NCBI GenBank assembly: GCA_019188255.1
Contig: JAETXT010000010.1
Span: forward strand, 1,364,001-1,428,000
Direction: 5' to 3'
From: Verticillium longisporum
Taxonomy: Eukaryota; Ascomycota; Sordariomycetes; Glomerellales; Plectosphaerellaceae
Length of the DNA stretch: 64,000 bases
Below are positions 1 to 11,588 of the stretch, in pieces. The notes below the pieces were generated by a model, which saw nothing but the letters and a program-made list of their open reading frames with translations, was not told the origin of the DNA and did no database searches. A program made the position numbers and the translations under genes. Each line of letters opens with the position of its first letter. Position 1 is the first letter of the stretch.

Positions 1-831
1 GTGGTGTCCTCAAGAAATTGCAGTGAAGGGGGGGGGGAATTGATGGTCAAGACACGAGGGCGCCGATGCGACGAACGCAGGACATGCTGCTTTATACCAA
101 ACAACGCATCCAATACTGCCAGCACATGATACAGGGGGCGGCGCGTCCCTTGCCAATGCCCCCTAACCGCCTCCGAATCAATGCGCGGATGCGGCACCGC
201 AGACCTGCCAAAGCACACGAGGCACCTCCTCTTGAAACATCGCGTACGCCGTGAATGACCACTCGAGCCCCCCCCATCCTCGCCCTCTATCTGCTTCGTG
301 TCCGAGGCGCCTGCGACCCTGCGCCGTCTCCAGCCACGAAGGCAAAGCAAAAGGGGGGGCGACAATCCAAGTCGGTCGAATGCGCCACGCGGTGATGTGA
401 TGTGGTATTTCGAGACCAAGGTTCCGAGAGAGGGCCCCTCTCACATGCAATCATCTCGGTCGCACAACATGCCCTGGTGGCCCCGGTTCCTGACGAGAAG
501 GACAGCGTCGGGTGTAACCGACTCGCGCTGGTCGTGGGCATGGTCGGGGCGTGACTTGGCGGGCTGCCATGACGCGGGTCTTGTGGCTTTGTCAGTGGGC
601 TGAGGCGGGTGGTGACGAGGTCATTTACAGGTGGCGGGAAACGAGCAATATTTATTCCGCTGACAAAATAGTGCCATGGGACATGGGGAGGAAGTTGTTT
701 CTCATGGATACCTAAAAGTTTCAACCTTATAATTCCATCAGCGTAGTGGAGGCAAAGTCTGGCGAGAGAAGAGATGTGGGCCTGAAACAGGCTCATGTAC
801 AGGCTTAGTGTGACCAGTTTTCGTCGACCAA
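1..831. other. Gene-free left edge
   Basis: I see no reading frame with recognisable protein character on either strand. The stretch begins with short G runs and otherwise looks like ordinary GC-rich intergenic DNA leading up to the tRNA gene. A gene running in from the left cannot be excluded, but nothing here supports one. Confidence 0.5.
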
Positions 832-903
832 AGCAACTTGGCGCAGCGGAAGCGCGCCGGGCTCATAACCCGGAGGTCGGACGATCGAAACGTCCAGTTG
901 CTA
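832..903 (+). tRNA. Initiator tRNA-Met (CAT)
   Basis: The 72-nt sequence folds as a complete cloverleaf. The acceptor stem AGCAACT pairs with AGTTGCT, the D stem GCGC pairs with GCGC, and the anticodon stem CCGGG pairs with CCCGG around the loop CTCATAA, with anticodon CAT at 864-866. The T stem GGACG pairs with CGTCC. Three hallmarks of eukaryotic initiators are visible: an A1-T72 first pair, three consecutive G-C pairs under the anticodon loop, and an A-starting T loop (ATCGAAA) in place of the elongator TTC. There is no intron. A run of five T at 909-913 is a good RNA polymerase III terminator. The function is start-codon decoding in cytoplasmic translation. Confidence 0.96.
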
Positions 904-920
904 TCGGCTTTTTGCTTTTG

Positions 921-974
921 CACCACAAGCACCACAAGCACCACAAGCACCACAAGCACCACAAGCACCACAAG
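921..974. repeat. Six perfect copies of CACCACAAG
   Basis: A 9-nt unit is repeated six times without a mismatch, starting eight bases after the tRNA terminator run. It is noncoding in context: the frames through it give only short low-complexity peptides. A coding remnant is unlikely because there is no protein-like sequence on either side. Confidence 0.95.
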
Positions 975-1255
975 CAAAGCTTGACAAAGGAAGAAAAGAA
1001 GATTCTTTTTGGCGGCACTTGTTATTTCCTTGCGGTTATACATAGTGATGGATTAGCTGGGATGTTCGCCTAAAGAACCCTCTAAATCCTTCCCTCTATG
1101 AAAGACTTTCGAGTGGTATTCGGCCAAAGTTCTACGATGAGGTATTGTAGCTACACAAACCTCACCAGCGCTCACACGACGCCCGATCACATGGTGACCG
1201 TGTCATGAATCAATAGCCAAGCCGCATGATCAATAGATACCTTCACATGTCCATC

Positions 1256-3758
1256 TCACGTCCCTGCTGGCAAACCAACGCTTGGCTCCGACCCCAGCTC
1301 CATCGTAGACTCATAGTCCGAGCTCGTCGCAGCCGCCTCCGACTGGTCCTCCGGCTCCTCCGTCCTGCGGTCCTCCAAACTCAGCCTCTCGAGCAACCGG
1401 TCCGGCTCGTCCGAGATGGAAATGGTCTGCACCGGCCAGCTAGCCCGCAGGTGATGCGCGCCCGTGCCCGTGTTGGACCGCTCGTCCGCCATGTCCGTGA
1501 CGTCGCGGTCGAGCACCTCGGCGACGGCCGGGGGCATCTCGCGGCGCAGAATGTGGAAGAAGACGCGCGCGATGTACAGGCTGCGGCCCTGGTCCTGCAG
1601 GCCCTTGGCGCACAGCATGAGCGTCGACACGGTGGCCTCGTCGGCGAGCGGGTCGTCGGCGCGCGCGAGGTCGCGGATGCACAGCTGCGCCAGGTAGAGG
1701 AGCCACGTCGGCAGCGAGTCGTTCCAGCTCTCGAACCCGTGCCGGAGGTAGTACAGCCGCACCAGCACGTCGAGGCACTGCCGCGAGTGCGCGCAGATCT
1801 CGCGGTATGCCGCCACTGGCGACCCGCTGCCCTGGTCGGCGAACGAGTCGAACAGCGAGAGCATGACGTTGTGGTACTGCATACTGTATCGGGGTCAGGG
1901 TCAGTCGTGGCTTGGTCGGAGGACACGAGGAGGGGAATTCTGCAGAAAACGAAGGACAAGTCGGAGCTTGGGTACGCACTGTATCTTGAGATGGGCCGGC
2001 AGCGCGATGTAGTCCGGCGACAGAAAGGCCGGCAGGCTGTTGAACCACGCGACCAGTCTCGTCCTGAACACGGCGGCATCGTCGGCCGTCAGCTTGGTCC
2101 CCTGCGCCCTCTTGCGCGCCGCCAGGTCGGCAATCTGCGCCATGATGATTCGGAGCTGGCTGAATATGATGAACGTCTCGCCAGACTGCACCGACGTCGG
2201 CATCTGCGCCGACGGATACCTGACCCAGATCTCACCGTACTCGCCATTGTAGGCCTTGATGTCGGCCAGCGGCACCGCCGGGGGCGTCGTGAGGACGGGC
2301 GGCTGCCACATGTGGAAGGCGAACATGCTGTAGAAGCGCACAGAAAGAGCGTCAGCCGGCTGTCGCCCAGAGGTCCATCGTTGCGACCATGGTCTAGCAT
2401 CGGGGGGACTCGGACTTACCCCTGATAGCCAAAGAGAGCCCATGCCGTCATGCCGTACACCCTGCGTCGCAGCGGATTCCGAACGTGGTCCAGAGATCCA
2501 CAAATCTGCAGTCTCTCCGCCATCCGCGCCCCCTGCCGTAGATACTCCGTGCCGAGCTGGTCCAGGCCCGTGGTCGAGTACCCGGCGCACATGATCATGG
2601 CAGCCTGGACAGTGGTAATCGTGTCCTCCCCCGACTGCATCTCGATCTCCCACAGCCTCCTCGCCTCGGCCAAGAACTGGTACGTGAGCTTCTGCGGGTC
2701 CCAAAACCGGTATCGATCCGAGATGGCGCTGTAGCCGTGCTGTCGAGGAAGGGAATCGAGAGTCAGCATCTGCACAGCTCCAAACAGAGCGTGGAAAAGG
2801 AGGCGGGGCCACTCACGCAAGCTTCGGCCATGACGGCGTTGAAGAGCAGCGGCGAACAGAACCTGTGCCGCTCCGAGACGAGGTCCTCGAGGAAGATGTC
2901 CTTGTCGAAGAAGGTGTAGAAGGGGTGCTGCAGGATAAAGTAAACGCCCATCAGCCGCCGCACGACGCTGTCGGCGACGGCGATGGACGTCCACGTGGAT
3001 CCCCGGATGGTCTCGACGCGCCGGTCGACGAGCTCGACGGCGTGGAAGGGGATGCGGTACACCCGATGCCAGTCCTGGTCGCCGAGCCGCGCATCCTGCG
3101 GGCGCGCCAGGAGGCCCACCGTGTTCTGGTAGAGCAGCGACTTGGTGTAGGGGATGGAGGCGTCCTGCGCGAGCGCCGCCGGCATGTGCTTCGCGTACGG
3201 AAACGTGTACGTGTACACGAGGTCCGGCCGCACGGCCATCTGCAGCAGCAGGTCGCCGTCGCGAATGTGCGCGCCGAGCGTGTCGAGGTCGGCGCCCTCC
3301 CTGAGCCGGCGCAGCACGCCGGCGACGTCGGCCTCGGGCGCATCGCGCAGGAAGCCAAAGAGGTGCTCGAGGTTGGAGTTGCGCAGCTCGAGCTCGCCGT
3401 GCTTGCGCCGCAGCGACTGCCGCGGCGTCTCGAGCTGCGCCGTGTCGTAGACGCACTCCTTGCTGAGGCGCTGGCAGCGCAGGCACTGCGGTCTGTGGGC
3501 GGAACACTGTCGTGAAAAAGGTCAGATGCTGGTCGGTAGACGAGGCCATGGTCTCGCGCGCGAGGTAGAGCTCTCTCTCACCTTTGTCTTTTGCTTGCGA
3601 CATTCCTGGCAGGCCGCCGGGGCTTGACGACGCGGGGGCCGTCTCGTTGTTGGTAGTTCCGAGCTTGAGGCCGATGTCCTCGTCGTGAGCGGTGGTTCTT
3701 CAGAAGGTGTCGGCAGGATTCGTCGATGGCGATCCTGGCGGGGGGGATGGGATGACAT
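1256..3758 (-). CDS. Zn2Cys6 transcription factor with fungal_trans domain
   Basis: Five exons (3582-3758, 2817-3506, 2420-2739, 1980-2327, 1256-1883) encode about 720 residues. The first intron splits the binuclear zinc cluster. After splicing the spacing is CX2CX6CX6CX2CX6C (about C50 to C77), the exact GAL4-type pattern for a nuclear DNA-binding protein. A basic/polar linker follows, then a helical middle region of the fungal_trans type, with an aromatic FAFHMW stretch and HMQYHN near the C-terminus. The C-terminal tail is acidic and Ser-rich, as expected of an activation region. I chose the ATG at 3758 because the frame upstream has no other ATG. The introns are 75, 77, 92 and 96 nt with GTGAGA, GTGAGT, GTAAGT and GTGCGT donors, and the frame closes. 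The target genes cannot be read from sequence. The neighbour upstream is transcribed in the same direction, so no divergent partner suggests a role. Confidence 0.86.
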
Positions 3759-4410
3759 TGGTGCTAGGCGAGGCAGCACAGGCGCGATATTTGAATCGGA
3801 AGGTTTAGACAGTTGAGCCAGGGCGAAAAGGATACACAGTCCTACGCAGCAAAGACCCTGAACAACACAATACCCATGTGCCTCGATAGAGGCAATTCCT
3901 TATTGACCGCATCACAGACAAGTCTGCAGCACAGCAAGCAAAATGATCCAACAGACAGGTTGGCAATGCGGACAGTCTGGTCCGCGAACGGATGCCGGCG
4001 TTGATGCGGTCATCGTGATGATGTTTAAAATGGAACGGTGAAGACCGTCCTATATTGGTGGGGCAAGGCTTGTTTGATACTCCTCCTGTCGCTCGTGCCC
4101 AGAAGCACCGAGATTCCGTCACATTCTTTTCGGAATGGCAAACGGCATCAGGCGAAAACGCATCTCTCTCTCCTAAATACCATGCCTTGCTTGCTGGCTG
4201 ATGGAACGCCGTTGCTACGCTGTGACCGCCCGTCGCGCCGGCACCCATAACGCCCAGTCTCAAAATAATGCTAATGCTGTACTGATCCCAGCACGAAAAA
4301 GTAGGTCCCTCTTTTGTAACCACATCCAGACCAAGACGTTCCTATCTTGGATTTTCTTCTTCTTCTTCTTCTGCGAGCCACCGCCACCATCAGCACGAGT
4401 GTCGGTCCTC
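3759..4410. other. Intergenic, promoter of the downstream regulator
   Basis: About 650 bp lie between the 3' end of the CNN_1N gene and the start of the Zn2Cys6 gene; both run leftward. A short CTT tract (near 4356-4371) is the only repeat. No further gene is supported. Confidence 0.55.
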
Positions 4411-7272
4411 TCAACCGGCCCTGTTGCGGAGGCTGCTAGCACGACCAAAACCAGGCAGCCACTTCCTCCTTGTCCCAGCGACGGTACCGGCGCCGTTACC
4501 CAGAGGAACTCCCCCTCCTGCTCCTGCTCCACCTCCTCCGGCCCCTGGGGCGCCAGCCAGGGCTGGATCACTCGTCGTTGGGCCCTTGCCGCTCGGGGTA
4601 GACGGCAGGCTTGGCGCCACCGACATGGTCGGCGTTGAAGGGCCGCGGTCCAAGACTGGCGCACCCTCGTGCTCGACCTCACTGCCTCGTCGTGGTTGGC
4701 GCTGAATTGGTGGCGGCGTTGCGCCGAGAGCGCGCGTGTCGTCATCCACCATATGGGCCCGATGAACCCAGGAGGGAGTGCCGACACCGCTGTTGATGGA
4801 CTGCCTCCCCGTAGGCGTCGTGGACACTGCAGGTTCAGGCACCAGATCCGAGGCGTTGGGTGGTGCCGCAGACCCAGTACCACCGAGAGACCGTCTCCAA
4901 AGCGTTTTCATCCTGCCATCACGAGGCGTTGCTGTGGCCGGCCGCGTAAACGGTGGGTATGGACCGCGGCCTTGTCCCTGCCCTTGCTTTTCACTCGTTT
5001 GCTGCGGCGTATGTGGCCCAGCCTCATTCGCCTGCATCTGACTGTCGGTGCTATCACGTCGTCGGCCGAACGACTTGCGCAGCTTGCCCATGACTGGCTC
5101 GGGGTGTCGTGAAGTCGAAGCAGATCCTGTCCTAGCATGCAGACTCGACCTCCTGTTAGGTGGTGGCGGTGCGCCGGGACCCCCAAAGAGCGCCTGCTGA
5201 ATAGGCACGAGGTCTTCGAGGGGTCCGGCCACGAGAGAGGCGCGCCTCCTCCGCCGTACGATGCTCCCGGCCCAAACATGGCGTCCGTCTCCCAGCCGCC
5301 AGTCTTGGTCGGGAATCCGAAAAGATCTGGCGATGTTCGCCCGACTTGTTTGGGCTCCTTCCCTTGTTGCATCCAAATATCAAGGCTCGACTCAAGGGAC
5401 ATGATGGACGCATTGTCGTCTTCATCGCCATTCTCCTGTAGCCAAGCTTTACTCTTCCTGTGGGAGATGGTCGATTCGTCCGCAGATCTAGGGCGGGGCT
5501 GAGGCTTGAGTGGTCGCCCGTGTCCATGATGAGCAAGGTCGGCTTCGTAGCGCGTTGTCGTAGCTGAAGGAGCCATAATCGGCGCTCCACCATTATGCTC
5601 AGGCACTGGCTCTGGTTTCTCACCTGCCCTCTGCGATGATGAAGCAAGAAAGCTGCGCTCGTTTGTTGTTGTGTTTGGTTGCTGCACAAGGGTGTCGCCG
5701 CTGGAGTTTTTGAAGCGGCGAAGGGTCGAGGTCGAAATGGTATCTGGTGTGGGTGGAAGAGCCTGGTCGAAATGAGGGCGCCCGTTCGGGGAAGGGGCAT
5801 CTGTCATGACTCTCCGCAAGGCCTCACGTTTCTCTTGTTTTGTCTTGCTTTGCGATTGGGATCGTGTGCGAGCCACCTTGTCAGTCGACGGAGACGCACC
5901 GTTCAAGGCGTACCCTTCCAGCCGTTCCAGCCTCTGCAGAGGGGAGCTCTGCTCGATGACATCGGTTATGGACTGGTACTGACCAGATCCGCTTCGCGAA
6001 AAGGAGCCGGAGCGTGGGCCACGGCTGGGCGTGACAGTTCGTGATCGCGGCATCGATGCTAGATCAGAGGGATTCGAGTACGCTCGGGAACCCGCATGTG
6101 GCCGTACGCCTTCGATATCGTTCTGCAGATATCGATCGTCGCTCTCCTTCTCACCGTAAATGCTGGCGAAGGAGCTCTCGCTCAGGACGCTGAGACTTGG
6201 GCTCACCATGCCGGCCCTTCCTGGATCGGTGTCCGCCAGTCCTTCTGTCAGTTTCGGTAGAGTAAGGTTACCCCTAGTACCAAGGTAGACGTTGCGTAGG
6301 TTCGCTGTTGTTTCTGTCTTTTCAGACACAAAGCTCGGCATGCGATTGAGTTTCCTGACGTCCTCCTCGAGCCTGGCGAGATCGGCAGCCCGAGCCTTAG
6401 GAGTCGGGGCGTCGAGGGAGGCGTCCATATCGGCTAGGTAGCCTGCCGTCTCGACCTGGCGCACCATTTCTCTTTCTTCCACGAGCTTCTCGACCCGAGC
6501 CTCGAGAAGCACGATCATCTGAACAGCCTCTTGCACAGCCTTGTCCCGTTTTTCCAGCTCCTCCAGCAGTCTATCGTTGACTTCCTCCAACTGCTCCTTT
6601 TCAGAGGCAAGCTGTTCCACCTTCTCCTCGAGGGTCGTTTGGCGTTCGCGGCGGTGATATAGTTCGAGTTTTAGGTCGAAGTTTTGTTTATGCAGCGTTG
6701 AAACAGTCTATAGGAGGTTAGCCATGGTGCCTCACTTGCGTGGTTTGTGGTCTGGCGCTTGGATTTCTCACAGCTTCCATTTCCTTGACACCCATGCCCT
6801 TCTTCTTGCTTGGTTCAGAACTGCCGCTAGAGCCTGGCCGACGTCCATCAGCCGACCCTGCCTTGACAGGCGAGCTTTGTGCCGTCCGAGTTGGGGGTTC
6901 AGCAGCAGCAGCCATCTCTTCAGCCAAACGTGCGGCGGCAGCACGCTCTGCCTCCTCTCTCCTCCTTTGTAATCTTTCTTGCAGGAAGCTCGATGTCCCC
7001 GAATCGGACGCTAGTTTTGGCATAGTGGATTGTGATCTGGGTATCGGGGGCTGCCGGGCGCAAGTAGTGTGGTGGTACCGATGGGAAGCATGGTGGGCGA
7101 CTGAGGAGGGTCTGGGAGGTGGTGCCGTGGCAAGGTGGGAGTTGGAGCTACTGGCGCTCTGTGAGGACATCCTGATGTGGGATGCGTTGGTGGAGGCTCG
7201 TGACGGGGCGCGTGAGTAGGCAGAAGGCGGGCGCGACCTCTCGCGGGCTGCCGCTGAATTTGAGCCGTCCAT
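4411..7272 (-). CDS. CNN_1N (centrosomin motif 1) coiled-coil protein, one-base frameshift
   Basis: Two exons (6772-7272 and 4411-6707, 64-nt intron) give about 932 residues. Residues 1-165 are disordered and Ser/Arg-rich. Immediately after the intron the motif NFDLKLELYHRRER opens an unbroken coiled coil (about 170-250) whose heptads match the centrosomin N-terminal motif 1. That motif binds gamma-tubulin complexes in fungal ApsB/Mto1 and Pcp1-type proteins. The remainder is Ser/Pro-rich and apparently disordered, so the protein is probably a septal or spindle-pole microtubule-organising factor rather than an enzyme. The reading frame breaks near residue 662. Adding one C to the CCCC read on the coding strand (plus strand 5220-5223) joins PLSWPDP to LEDLVPIQQ, restores an open frame to the stop and makes the total length divisible by three. 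No GT-AG intron repairs it. The start is the first ATG in frame; the codon before it is a GTG that I did not use. Confidence 0.78.
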
Positions 7273-8670
7273 GTGCACACTCGACGGGCGCCGCCGTCAG
7301 CGTTTTCTGTTTGTGCTGAAGGTTTGTCGTCGTTGGTTGGATGCGGAGGGGGCGGCAAATGCGTTGTTCAACGCAGTATCGTTCGTCAATGCAGTTCGGG
7401 GCCAGCAGGACGGGATGATGCTTGTTTAAAGGGAGTGGAGTGAAAAGCGTGTATCCGGCGGCCTTCTTCTGAAAAGAAGCGAGTATGGGTAATCCCTAAT
7501 GGGACTGCACGAGCGCGGGAGACGTGACCAGGCGCGTCGGAGAAAGGCGAGGGCGCTATGATGGTATAGTGGAGGGCGTTATGACAAGCGAGCAGGGCTG
7601 AACCTGGTTAGGACTTTGGGCGTGGGCGAGCGGCATGTGTTGCGTCGATGTGAGGCTATACGCAAGCCGTGTTCGCTCAGACAATGAATAAATGATGATG
7701 AACGTGGAAGTATATGGCTGAGCCCAAGATGCCAATGGCAGTGCGTGAGCTTGTTTTTTCGCCGTGGCCGGTGACTGCGTTTCAGTCCTCGTTTGCGGCA
7801 CCGAGATGGTGATGTCTGATGTCTGATGTCTACTGTTGGGTGACGAAAGGGAGGGTGGCCCTCGACGAATGGCGACAGGAAGCGGTTCCTAGTAGCGGCA
7901 GAGGAAGAAAAGAAAAGAGGGCGGTCGATGCCCACGCTGGGAACAGGAAAGATTACAATAACCAGGCATCTGTCTGGGGTGTGATGGTTGGCGCAGCGGT
8001 GATTGCAGACAGGGGCATCAAGAGACGAGTGCTGGCACGGATGCCGGGCAACAGGGCGGCAGTGGGCATCAGCGTTCCTGCGACGCGCGGTAGGGGGAGA
8101 GAGAGTCTGGGAGGGTGTCGGCTCGTAGGTACGTCACAGCTCACCGGCCGGGTCGACTGGAGGGAGAAGAATGTAACTTGGGCTTTGCGGTCGTGAATCG
8201 TGTCTCGGGAGGTTGCCAGCTCAGTTCATCCAGCGCCTGGTGCCTGGTGGAGAAAAGACGGTGGAAGGTCGAAATAGAAGGAAGCAGGACGCGAGCGAAG
8301 GGCGGCGCGTCTCTACAGGAGGATGCAGGAGCAGGAAGAGGGCTTGTTGGGTAATGTGCCTGTGGGAGGAGAAGATGGAGGAGAAGATGGAAGGAGACAG
8401 AGACAGAGGCAGAGGCAGAGAGACAGAAAGGAGGCAGCCAGGAAACGACCTCCACTTGGGTGCCGTCTGCTTCCAGCGAGGTGAAACGAAACGAAGTGAC
8501 GCCCGGCACGACGGCTGCTGTTGCTCATTGGAGTTTGTCGTCTCGCCAGTTGTGCTTCTTTCCTTCTTGCCCGCCAATTGTGCCTGGGCATGTGTGTGGG
8601 CGTTGTGGTTTGTTGTGCAGCATTAGCGTTGCGTAGGCCAGCTCCAGTTACATCCTCACCAGGTACCCAG

Positions 8671-8721
8671 GTAGGTAGGTAGGTAGGTAGGTAGGTAGGT
8701 AGGTAGGTAGGTAGGTAGGTA
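8671..8721. repeat. GTAG microsatellite, about 12.5 copies
   Basis: A perfect four-base repeat is bounded on the left by AGGTACCCAG and on the right by GGTACCTAAGGTACCTA, so the array sits inside a cluster of AGGTACCT-like words. It is noncoding and likely length-variable. Confidence 0.96.
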
Positions 8722-8913
8722 CCTAAGGTACCTACATGTCACTGGTGTTAGTTCAGCTGGGAGGCAAGTTGGGCTGGGCCGGGCCTGCCCCTGGGCCCCC
8801 TCCATTCTCCATTTTAGGGCGACTTCTCAGCCAACGTACCTACTATGTAGCTTCAACAAGAGGCATAGGGAAGGGGCCGCCCGCAACGGACCCTCCCGTC
8901 CAGCCCACTAGCT

Positions 8914-8940
8914 CTTCCTGCCCTTCCTGCCCTTCCTGCC
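8914..8940. repeat. Three tandem copies of CTTCCTGCC
   Basis: Three perfect 9-nt copies are followed by a decayed fourth. The context is pyrimidine-rich and noncoding. Confidence 0.9.
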
Positions 8941-11588
8941 CTTCTGCTCCTCCCAATCCCACCATCCATCACTGCCTTGAATGGGAATGATTCAATCTGA
9001 AGCATCTCGGCACCTGCCAGGCAGTAGCGACGAGTCCTCCTTCCAGGACCGACAAAAAAATCTTCACAGGCTCCTACCTGTCCACCGAACATGTCCAGTT
9101 CTTCTCATGTATCGCTTGTATTCTAATGCAGCATACAACTGACAATCTTTCACTGACATTCCTTGCATCAGTCCCCATTTCTCTTCCTTTTCTCTTCAGC
9201 ACGCGACGACCGCCAACCGTTCAGCCCAAAGTCGGCCCAAGAACGGATCGGCAATCAGGCCGGGTCGCTATGAGAGGATCAGGGCCTAGCAGGAAATACC
9301 TCCCCGTCACTTCGTCACACCCCAAGACACCCAACCTCCTCTGCCCAAATTGGCCCTGCAGTCGCTCGATTCGCTTCACCTTGACCCCTGCTTCATCAAC
9401 ATCCTTCACCCTCCAGCCCAATCAGCTTCCTCTCCAACGAGACGGGAACGCGACCGCCCCTAGCTTGAGCCCCTCCTCCCGGGGATGTGATCCGTGAGAA
9501 CGCGCCAGCGAAATGCCGCCCCGTCACACCAAATTCGAATGATTCTCAGGAGAAGAGGCCTCTCAGGAGAAAGGGAGTCAAAGTCAAACGAACGGGCATC
9601 CGTCATGAATCAGGCCCGTGACACAGACACAGGGCCGTGACACTGGAGTCTCGCTCCTTTCTATCCATGCATGACTTTGACTGACACGCCGATCGAGCTA
9701 GGTGCCCCGGTGGAAACGCAAACAGCACCACGTGCAGAAGTCGTAGAACCAGCTGCACTGCACGGCGTTTGCTTCATTGGAAGGGGAAGCCCGCGTCTAC
9801 CCCACCATGGTCTCCCTCGATCCGGCACACCTGTTCGGCGCCGTCCTCTCCCTCGTCAGTAGCGCAGCCAGCAGGACCGTCAGGAAGCCAAGCTTCGGTT
9901 TCGAAACCCTACCCGCGGTCTCTCCGTCGCTGATGCTTGTCTAGCCCCCTGGAGTCTGCTCAGCTGTGTGTCGACTGCCTCACGGAACTCTACCAATATC
10001 CTCTTGCAGGCATCCTCAGATGTCATTGCGTGCGTCGGAAGGGTGGATATAGGCGTTTGTTCGATTTCCAGGGTGCCTTCAGCGAGGGCAGGGGTCTAAA
10101 GTGCTTGCCGCAAGCTTTGACAGCATGTTCGGCGACCACGTTGCCATTTGGCATTCGCTGCATTCCAGCCCTCAGCATCACCTGGCCTACATGCGCCTGA
10201 TCCGCCGCGCAGCGTGGCTTGGCGGTCAGTTTGGCGGTCAGCACAGCCATCAAAAGACGGAGGTCGGAATGCATGAGTCGTTGCTGGCGCGAGCGACGCT
10301 CAATCCGCGACGCCGTCGTTGACGATTCATCACTCGTTGTTTCTCACAAAGTGGATTTTTGCGACCACTGACGATTAGGCGCAAGCTTATGCTGCAGATC
10401 GCGGCGGGTGGTCTTGTCGAGTAAGGTAGTAGCCGTCGCTTCACCCGCAACGCTACTTGACCCTGCCCAAGCATAATTGCCGGAGCACAATCGAGATAGC
10501 CAGCCCCAAACCTCCAACAGAATATCTCGCGTGCGCTACCTCATGTGCAGCCTTGCATGTATTGCTCAAACCACCTCACTGTACCGGATGAAGGGCTTAT
10601 GGGTTGCCCGGGGCTGTGCATCACCGAACTTCAATTGTACCAGACAAGAGCCACGTTGTGTACAATGCTGGTATGGACAGGCACATGTGCCCCCACGGAC
10701 GATGAATGTACTTCTCCCCCCTTGCATTTCTCATGTCAGCCCTCGACGTATGGAAATTGCGCTGCCCAGATAAGAATCCCATACCATTTTCAGGTCAGGC
10801 TTGGGCGCATTCACCTCACGTTGTTTGTTTGTTGTTTGGTTTCCCGTCCGGATGGCGTTTCTTTTTACCAAACCCTGGAAGGTCGCTGACGCCATCTCAT
10901 CCGTCTCATGACGCGCCTGAGCTTGCTTAGAAATGACCTTTCCAGGTCGGGAGATCGTATCGTTTATGTCTTTTTGCGGAGGGTTTGGTTGGCAGCAGTG
11001 TCGGGCTCTGCTGGCTCGAGTCGATTCTCTCCACAAATCGGCTTCTATAATGCGACTGCGGCATAGCGTTTGGACGCTTTTCGCAGGTTTGTTATGGTGC
11101 TCGAGACCCATGTCATCAGAGAGGTAGCTCGAGCATGCTTTACATATCCCGTTCGTTCGCTACTCCTGCCACTCTTGGCCTGTTGGTCGTCTTTGGATGC
11201 GCGATCTTTGGGCTTCGACTGCAGAGGGTTTGTGGGAAAGGCGAGGTCAGGCCTGGCGTGACAACGGAACAAATCATTGACCAACAGGCACAACGAACGA
11301 CACTTGTTGATGACGTTCTTTGATGCCTTCAAAGGCCTTCGTACTATAAACAGTCTCCAGTTGGAGATGTGACATTTCGCATACATACAACGCCAACCGC
11401 ATCCCATAGATTCCATATACACCCATTATGCGCGCCCCTCGTCCCAAATGTCCCTCACAAAATATGTCCTTGGCATGAACCAAAAAGAAGTATTCCCACA
11501 AAGTATGTCAAGAGAACATGCCGAATCCAAGCTGCGTCCCCCTCGAAAAAGTCCCTTGTGCCAAACCCAGCCCTCGCAGAAAGAGCGC

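Larger units (their letters stand above)
7273..11588. other. 4.3 kb gene-free stretch
   Basis: This lies between two leftward genes. Open frames here are short, overlap on both strands and show no family character. It contains a CAGAGA-rich purine tract (8396-8425), the GTAG microsatellite, a CTTCCTGCC triplet repeat and an AT-richer part (about 10300-11400). A 45-codon frame at 9807-9944 on the plus strand has no partner exon that I could join to it. The sequence from 7273 leftward to about 8600 is probably promoter and leader of the CNN_1N gene. Confidence 0.55.

Noticed and set aside
5180..5290. Short intron as explanation of the frame break in the CNN_1N gene
   Set aside because: Every GT...AG pair in range either gives an intron under 50 nt or joins the exons in the wrong phase; a single missing base explains the data better.
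9807..9944. 45-codon plus-strand frame beginning MVSLDPAHLFGAV
   Set aside because: Too short, with no splice partner I could join to it and no recognised similarity; it may be a relic, but nothing supports a gene.
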